DNA of 64,000 nucleotides from DMER64 sp964600385 (lineage in GTDB: Bacteria > Bacteroidota > Bacteroidia > Bacteroidales > UBA932). Positions 58,935 through 64,000 of the stretch are shown piece after piece (within the stretch, counting starts at the first letter, position 1; the number at the start of each line of letters is the position of its first letter). Under the pieces are notes generated by a model. The model did no database searches. It was not told the origin of the DNA and saw only the letters and a list, made by a program, of their open reading frames with translations. The stretch is from positions 62,001 through 126,000 of the forward strand of contig CAZRJC010000001.1 of the NCBI GenBank assembly GCA_964600385.1. The letters run 5' to 3'. A program made the position numbers and the translations under genes.

Positions 58935-60053
58935 CTATTTTCTGTTTTGTCCGTACTTGTCTGCAGCCAAAATGGCGTTCAGAACTTTCTTTGGAGTAAT
59001 CTTTACCTGTTCGTGATGGATGCCTTCCTGCGGCACACAAGCCTTCACTGCCACAGCCATCAGCCGTTCACTGTCGATTTCGTGAATGCCAATATCGGCA
59101 AGCGTCGTAGGCAATCCAATCTGCTCACAGAAACCGTAAACCGTTTTTTTCTCTTCCTCTGGAGCATGAGTCAGAAAAAGTCCGGCAAGTACGCCAAAGG
59201 CGACTTTCTCTCCATGATAATAATCATGCGTTTCTTCCAGTGCGGTCAGCCCGTTATGAATGGAATGGGCAGCGGCAAGGCCGGAACTTTCAAAGCCGAG
59301 CCCGCTCATGAGAGTATTCGCCTCAACAATGCAACTCAGCTCGGGAGTGACCAGATATTGGTCGCAAGCTTCTTTGGCAGCCGGTCCGAAACGAAGTAGT
59401 GTATCGTAACAAAGTTTGGCAATACTTAATGCCGTGAGGGTGCTGTATCCGCCACATTCATTGGCCGAGCCGCTCTTTTTGCAGGAGCGGGCTTCAAACC
59501 AGGTAGCCAGCGCATCGCCCATTCCCGACACCAGGAACCTTGTGGGAGCCGAGGCAATGATATCCAGATCCACCAGAACCACCTGCGGGTTCATTTTCAG
59601 ATAATAGACAGAATCAAAAACACCTTCCTCCGAATACACTACGGCACATCCGCTGCAGGGAGCATCGGTCGAGGCAATGGTCGGAACCACAATAACCGGA
59701 ATATTTGTCCTGTCGCCCACTATCTTGGCCGTATCTATGGTTTTTCCACCACCCATGCCCACCAGGATATCAATTTTCTTGTGATGTACAATCTTTTCGA
59801 GGCGTTCAACCTCGGACATGCAGCATTCTCCCCTGAACGTCTCAATCTCTATCCAATCTTCCCTTTCTTTAAGACTATACTTGGGCAGTACACTTGAGCG
59901 AGTTGTGGGCGAGGCCAGTATCAGCCCCCTTGTACCGAGCAATTCAACAAGAAAAGGCAATTCAGTCAGTGCTTTTTCTCCCTGGATATATTTTCCCGGG
60001 AAAACCGCTTTAAGCGTTCCGGGACTGTTCTTTTCATCAGAGACCAGTATCAT
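58935..60053 (-). CDS. gldA: Glycerol dehydrogenase (iron-containing alcohol dehydrogenase family)
   Basis: A 372-residue cytosolic NAD-dependent enzyme that oxidises glycerol to dihydroxyacetone. The NAD motif VGMGGGKTIDTAK is followed by ASTDAPCSGCAVVYSEEG, typical of GldA. The metal ligands Asp (GMGDALATW), His (AAHSIHNGL) and His (YYHGEKVAFG) are all present. It has its own -7 box 26 nt upstream and stands alone. A related diol dehydrogenase activity is possible. Confidence 0.9.
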   Translation of the reverse strand: MILVSDEKNSPGTLKAVFPGKYIQGEKALTELPFLVELLGTRGLILASPTTRSSVLPKYSLKEREDWIEIETFRGECCMSEVERLEKIVHHKKIDILVGMGGGKTIDTAKIVGDRTNIPVIVVPTIASTDAPCSGCAVVYSEEGVFDSVYYLKMNPQVVLVDLDIIASAPTRFLVSGMGDALATWFEARSCKKSGSANECGGYSTLTALSIAKLCYDTLLRFGPAAKEACDQYLVTPELSCIVEANTLMSGLGFESSGLAAAHSIHNGLTALEETHDYYHGEKVAFGVLAGLFLTHAPEEEKKTVYGFCEQIGLPTTLADIGIHEIDSERLMAVAVKACVPQEGIHHEQVKITPKKVLNAILAADKYGQNRK

Positions 60054-60078
60054 AAGCTTGAGTATTAATAAGTCTCTA

Positions 60079-60086
60079 CAAATATA
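60079..60086 (-). promoter_or_regulatory. -7 box TATATTTG for gldA
   Basis: A perfect TAnnTTTG on the minus strand, 25 nt before the ATG at 60053, in the 37-bp gap after the exporter operon. Confidence 0.5.
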
Positions 60087-60090
60087 GGAT

Positions 60091-61203
60091 TTATTCCTGC
60101 TTGCGGTACGTCAGCGCTGCAACTATGCAGAACACAACCGCAAAGCCGGCAAGAGCCAGATAATCAACACCCAATTCCATTATCGTTGTTCCTTTCAGAT
60201 AGATGGCACGGAGGATATGAATGAAGTAACGGGGCGGGAATACAACGGTTATCCACTGCGCCCACCGGGGCATTGAACCCAGTGGGGTCAGCATGCCACT
60301 CATCAGCATGAATATCATCATAAAGAAGAAAATCACAAAGATGCTCTGCTGCATGGTGTCTGAGCCGTTAGCAACTGTTATGGCAAAACCCGACATTGCA
60401 AAAGTGAAGAGTATGGCAGCAAGATAAATGGCACCGGTATTGCCTTCCGGCCAGAGGCCATAGACAAACCCTATGGTAAGGATTCCTTCAGTCAGTACCA
60501 CCATTCCGATAATCCAATACGGAATCAGTTTGCTTAGAGTGAACTCCAGACGGGAAACAGGTGTCACGTTTATCTGCTCTATGGTGCCTTTTTCCTTCTC
60601 AACGACAAGGTTCAGCGCCGGAATGAAGCAACACACCATTAGCACCAGAATTATTATGAATGCCGGAATCATATAGAACCGATAGTCCAACGTTTCGTTA
60701 TAGAAATATCTTACACTCGTCAGATCCGAATCTGCTGCTGTGGCAGTCAGACCGTTTTCTGCGGCCACCCCGGACAGTGCAGAAGCAATGGTCATCATGA
60801 TATATTGCGATCCCAACATGCCTTTTGTCGCATTCACGGCGTTGGCATCTACCTTTATTTTTGGAATTATACCGCCCGATACAGATTTTTCGAATCCTTC
60901 CGGAATGGATACGATGACATTCACCCTGCCTGCCTCCAGGTGCCCGTAGGCCAGCAGATAGTCAGATGTGACCTGCTTCACTCTGAAATGCTTCGATGCA
61001 TTCAGATGCGAGAGTATCCGCCGGGAAATGGCAGAATGGTCACAATCCACAAAAGCCACATCCACCCCCCGGACTTCCATGTTGGCTATGATGGGTGCAA
61101 TCAACATGATCATTACCGGGAACAGGAATATAAGCCGGGGCAGGAACCTGTTACGGCGGAACTGAATGAACTCCTTCCGGAGCAGGAATTTAAGGCATTT
61201 CAT
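60091..61203 (-). CDS. ABC-2 exporter permease (YbhR/YhhJ type)
   Basis: A 370-residue inner-membrane permease: one N-terminal helix (FLPRLIFLFPVMIMLIAPII), a large periplasmic domain (about 45-175), then five helices. The NLVVEKEKGTIEQINVTPVSRLEFTL coupling region is typical of this family. It is last in a five-gene exporter operon and pairs with the permease 6 bp upstream. Confidence 0.9.
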   Translation of the reverse strand: MKCLKFLLRKEFIQFRRNRFLPRLIFLFPVMIMLIAPIIANMEVRGVDVAFVDCDHSAISRRILSHLNASKHFRVKQVTSDYLLAYGHLEAGRVNVIVSIPEGFEKSVSGGIIPKIKVDANAVNATKGMLGSQYIMMTIASALSGVAAENGLTATAADSDLTSVRYFYNETLDYRFYMIPAFIIILVLMVCCFIPALNLVVEKEKGTIEQINVTPVSRLEFTLSKLIPYWIIGMVVLTEGILTIGFVYGLWPEGNTGAIYLAAILFTFAMSGFAITVANGSDTMQQSIFVIFFFMMIFMLMSGMLTPLGSMPRWAQWITVVFPPRYFIHILRAIYLKGTTIMELGVDYLALAGFAVVFCIVAALTYRKQE

Positions 61204-61209
61204 AGCACA

Positions 61210-62271
61210 TTACTCCAATCTGTCGTTAAACTTCTTAGTCGATACTGCAAGAAGCAGGAGCGTCTGCCCCGTCAGAATAGCGAATTCCAGCATCACACCC
61301 CCGAAGGCCACCCCTTCTATCATCAGTTTGCGCATTGCGTCAATATACCATCTGGCAGGTATGACGTATGATATCCAACGCAGTGCCCAGGGAAGATTCT
61401 CAATGGGAAACATGAGTCCCGAGAAAAAGAGTACCGGCATTATCATCACCATGGCACTGATGAGCAGCGCCACAATCTGGCTCCGGGCCAGGTTGGATAC
61501 CAACATTCCAAGTGCCAGTGCAAGCACCAGGTAAAGCACGGAGATGCCTACAATACCCCATATGCCGGCCGCAAGCGGTACATCCAGAACAAACCGGGCA
61601 AGAAGCAGAATCGTTGCAAGGTCAATGCAACTGAGCAGCAGGTACGGCACCATCTTGGAAATGATTATGTATGACGGCTTCACGGGAGATACAAGCAGCA
61701 CCTCCATCGTCCCTGTTTCTTTTTCCCTGACAATGCTGACAGATGTCATCATAGCGCATATAAGAAGGAATATCATGCCCAATATGCCCGGCACAAAGTT
61801 GAATGCGCTCTTCATCTGAGGATTATACAGTTGGTGCATCTCAAAGAGTGACTGTTGTGATTTCTCTCCAAGAATGACATACTGCAAATAGGCCTGCGAA
61901 GTGCTTGCCGTATTGACGTCAGCACCGTCAAGAATCAGCTGGAACTTGCCCGATGTGGCATAGTCTGCTGCAAAAACAACCACGGCAGCAGCCTTGCCCG
62001 TACGCAAGGTTTTGTCTATGTCCGCAGCATCCACATAGCCTTTGAAATGGAAATACGGGCTGAAGACAAGACGGTTCACGCTTTCCGACACGGTGTGGGA
62101 GCGATTTGGTGCGCAAACGGCTACATTGATATTGTTGACATCCGTCGTGACTGTGAAACCGAAGATCAGAATCAGCATCACCGGAATGATGAGTATCACC
62201 AGCATGGTGCGTTTGTCGCGCAATATGTGGAGCATTTCTTTCCTGATAAATGGCGAAAGTCTTATCTGCAT
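61210..62271 (-). CDS. ABC-2 exporter permease (YbhS/YhhJ type)
   Basis: A 353-residue permease with the same one-plus-five helix layout. The coupling segment is SIVREKETGTMEVLLVSPVKPSYIIISK. Its start overlaps the second ATPase gene by 10 bp. Together with the neighbouring permease it should form a heterodimeric channel. Confidence 0.9.
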   Translation of the reverse strand: MQIRLSPFIRKEMLHILRDKRTMLVILIIPVMLILIFGFTVTTDVNNINVAVCAPNRSHTVSESVNRLVFSPYFHFKGYVDAADIDKTLRTGKAAAVVVFAADYATSGKFQLILDGADVNTASTSQAYLQYVILGEKSQQSLFEMHQLYNPQMKSAFNFVPGILGMIFLLICAMMTSVSIVREKETGTMEVLLVSPVKPSYIIISKMVPYLLLSCIDLATILLLARFVLDVPLAAGIWGIVGISVLYLVLALALGMLVSNLARSQIVALLISAMVMIMPVLFFSGLMFPIENLPWALRWISYVIPARWYIDAMRKLMIEGVAFGGVMLEFAILTGQTLLLLAVSTKKFNDRLE

Positions 62272-62981
62272 AGCTTTACAAATACTTCGTTCATACTTTC
62301 TGCATTGTACTCCTTAATAAGCGCAGATGGTGCGTCAAGAGCCCTTATGCGCCCGTCCACCATAATAGACACCCTGTTGCAGTATCCGGCCTCATCCATG
62401 TAGTGAGTCGTGACAAATATCGTTGTCCCTGAAGAGGCCGCTTCGCGAATCATTGCCCAGAACTGACGCCGGGTAATCGGGTCCACACCGCCCGTCGGCT
62501 CATCCAGAAAGACGATTTCGGGATTATGGATAGTGGCAACCAGGAAAGCCAGCTTTTGCTTCCAGCCGGGAGGCAGCGAACCCACCAGATCATTCCTGTG
62601 GCCGGAGAACTGCACCTTTTCCAACAGTACGGCGGCACGTGCTGCAATCTCCTTTTCACTCATCCCGTAAATACCTCCAAAGAGCTGCATATTCTCAAAC
62701 ACGGTCAAGTCCCCGTAGAGTGAGAAACGCTGGCTCATATAACCGATATGACGCTTTATATGCTCACCCTGTGTCATGATGTCGAAACCGGCGACCGTTC
62801 CGCTGCCCTCCGTCGGAAAGCTCAGGCCACACAACATTCTCATTGCCGTTGTCTTTCCGGCCCCGTTGGCACCGAGGAAACCGAAGATTTCGCCTTTGGG
62901 CACTTCAAAACTGATGGCGTCCACTGCAGTGAAATTGCCAAAGCGTTTCGTGAGGTTTCTGACTTCTATTACTTTATCCAT
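62262..62981 (-). CDS. ABC transporter ATP-binding protein
   Basis: A 239-residue ATPase with Walker A GANGAGKTTAMRML and Walker B IVFLDEPTGGVDP. The signature SLPPGWKQKL is degenerate, in place of LSGGM. It is paired with the ATPase at 62974, whose signature is canonical. In the related E. coli YbhF the two ATPase domains are fused in one chain, while here they are separate. It overlaps both neighbours by 8-10 bp. Confidence 0.92.
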   Translation of the reverse strand: MDKVIEVRNLTKRFGNFTAVDAISFEVPKGEIFGFLGANGAGKTTAMRMLCGLSFPTEGSGTVAGFDIMTQGEHIKRHIGYMSQRFSLYGDLTVFENMQLFGGIYGMSEKEIAARAAVLLEKVQFSGHRNDLVGSLPPGWKQKLAFLVATIHNPEIVFLDEPTGGVDPITRRQFWAMIREAASSGTTIFVTTHYMDEAGYCNRVSIMVDGRIRALDAPSALIKEYNAESMNEVFVKLCR

Positions 62982-63672
62982 TGCGTGTCATCAATTCTAT
63001 GAAATAATCCTCCAGTCTGTCAGGGGGTGGACAAATCTCAAGTATGAGGCCTTCACTCATCAGGGCAATCCGGTCGCAGCGGGCAGCTTCGTCCATATAC
63101 GGAGTGCTCACCAGAATGCTTATTCCCGCTTTTTTCAGCGAAGCGAGCATCTCCCAGAATTCCACCCGGCTCAGGGCATCCACGCCGGTTGTAGGCTCGT
63201 CAAGAAAAAGCACCGAAGGTTTATGGATCAGCGCGCAGCAAAGCGCGAGTTTCTGTTTCATCCCCCCGGAAAGCTTACCGGCCCTTCGTGTCCTGAATGG
63301 CTCAATCTGCCTGAAAATCGGGGCAACCAGGTCGTAATTCTCTTCCAGAGTGACGCCAAAAATGTTTGCAAAGAAATCGATGTTCTCCTCTACACTCAGG
63401 TCCTGATACAAAGAGAACCGTCCCGGCATGTAGCCAACCCGGGTCCTTATTTCCTTGTAATCCTTTACAACATCCAGTCCGTCGGTCCTTGCGCTGCCCT
63501 TGTCAGGAAGTACCAGCGTTGTCAGGATACGGAATATGGTAGTCTTGCCGGCCCCGTCCGGGCCGATAAGACCAAATACCTCGCCCTTCCCGACTTCGAA
63601 ACTGACACCTTTCAAAGCCTGAACAGACTTGTAGGACTTGACCAGATTATTTGCTTCAATAGCGTTCATCAC
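62974..63672 (-). CDS. ABC transporter ATP-binding protein
   Basis: A 232-residue ATPase with Walker A GPDGAGKTTIFRIL, signature GKLSGGMKQKLALCC and Walker B VLFLDEPTTGVDAL. It overlaps the membrane-fusion gene by 4 bp and the next ATPase by 8 bp. It is likely one half of an asymmetric ATPase pair. Confidence 0.92.
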   Translation of the reverse strand: MMNAIEANNLVKSYKSVQALKGVSFEVGKGEVFGLIGPDGAGKTTIFRILTTLVLPDKGSARTDGLDVVKDYKEIRTRVGYMPGRFSLYQDLSVEENIDFFANIFGVTLEENYDLVAPIFRQIEPFRTRRAGKLSGGMKQKLALCCALIHKPSVLFLDEPTTGVDALSRVEFWEMLASLKKAGISILVSTPYMDEAARCDRIALMSEGLILEICPPPDRLEDYFIELMTRNG

Positions 63673-64000
63673 AGATTCACTTCTCCGTAAAGCCCTATCC
63701 TGAGCTTCCCGTCGTTCTTCACGGCAATCTTTGCAGCATACACGAGGTTTGCACGCGAATTCCTGGTCTGGATGTTCTTTGGAGTGAATTCGCTTTCGGA
63801 CGATATCCAGCTCACTACACCTTCATATTCATAACGTTCATCGCCGCCGAAGTCCGCCCATACTTTTACCATCTGTCCGACACTTACCTTTGAGAGCTGG
63901 TCGGATGTGAAATATGCCCTTAGGTACATGTTATCAATATCGCCAATCTTCAACAGAGGTTTTCCGGTGACAGCCAGTTCGCCTTCCTGGGCGTATTTCG
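63669..64000 (-). CDS. HlyD-type membrane-fusion protein, 5' end beyond the window
   Basis: The C-terminal 110 residues of a periplasmic adaptor. The open frame continues to the window edge (KYAQEGELAVTGKPLLKIGDI and on), so the TTG-initiated version starting at 63953 is not the true start. Visible are the beta-barrel strands FTSDQLSKVSVGQMVKVWAD and RANLVYAAKIAVKNDGKLRIG. It should link the ATPase/permease complex to an outer-membrane channel, as YbhG does. Confidence 0.88.
   Translation of the reverse strand, partial: KYAQEGELAVTGKPLLKIGDIDNMYLRAYFTSDQLSKVSVGQMVKVWADFGGDERYEYEGVVSWISSESEFTPKNIQTRNSRANLVYAAKIAVKNDGKLRIGLYGEVNL

Overview
The window looks like a chromosomal segment of an anaerobic member of the Bacteroidota, most likely the order Bacteroidales. 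The reasons are the glycan-degrading secreted enzymes (GH125, GH2, GH92, GH9, DUF1080), many Bacteroidota-style lipoproteins (BACON/GLUG, DUF6057 partner), the near absence of Shine-Dalgarno sequences, and repeated -7 boxes of the Bacteroidetes type TAnnTTTG. The genus cannot be fixed from the sequence. I see no insertion sequence, phage gene, integrase, CRISPR array or rRNA. The only RNA gene is one tRNA-Val(GAC).

Layout. 1-4072: carbohydrate genes (GH125 with an apparent frameshift, a GH2 beta-glycosidase, a Gfo/Idh/MocA oxidoreductase). 4156-8390: sbcDC nuclease operon. 8383-16050: nitrogen assimilation, with gltBD (GOGAT) divergent from amtB across a 398-bp AT-rich regulatory spacer. 16022-17865: a GNAT acetyltransferase and an unrecognised secreted HExxH protein. 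17947-20268: a short UvrA2-type ABC ATPase and an antisense tRNA-Val touching its stop codon. 20303-23124: a TetR-controlled ABC-2 exporter. 23192-26445: DUF6057 membrane protein plus a CXXCH propeller lipoprotein. 26491-32637: C69 dipeptidase, Tat-type Gfo/Idh/MocA oxidoreductase and a HEAT-DUF1080-DUF1080 protein, together a candidate 3-keto-glycoside cleavage module. 32641-36844: three lipoproteins, one carrying about twenty GLUG-type repeats. 36932-43006: AsmA-like protein, kdsB and a GH92 alpha-mannosidase.

42996-44954 is a RelA/SpoT homologue whose hydrolase site is intact but whose synthetase site looks degenerate. 45005-47669: superoxide dismutase, AI-2E-type permease and a BASS-like carrier, joined by TAATG overlaps. 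47602-49230: GH9 endoglucanase. 49289-51498: OmpA-like lipoprotein, ferredoxin-type protein and an arginase-fold protein. 51479-54325: PqqD, ABC transporter and HPr-kinase-like protein (RiPP-like cassette). 54447-57232: DUF134, two NifX/NifB-like proteins and two Fe-S MinD-type ATPases (orange-protein-like cluster). 57229-60053: TIGR03768-type metallophosphoesterase and glycerol dehydrogenase. 60091-64000: YbhFGSR-like exporter with two ATPases, two permeases and a membrane-fusion protein cut by the window end.

The segment is very compact. Most genes are in operons with 1- to 10-bp overlaps or gaps, and at least six convergent pairs overlap at their 3' ends. Several genes carry a TAnnTTTG box only 4-7 nt before the start codon, which suggests leaderless transcripts. 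The loci most worth following up are the HEAT-DUF1080 module, the PqqD/ABC/HprK-like cassette with no visible precursor, the adjacent ORP-like cluster sharing its promoter region, and the synthetase-degenerate RSH protein.
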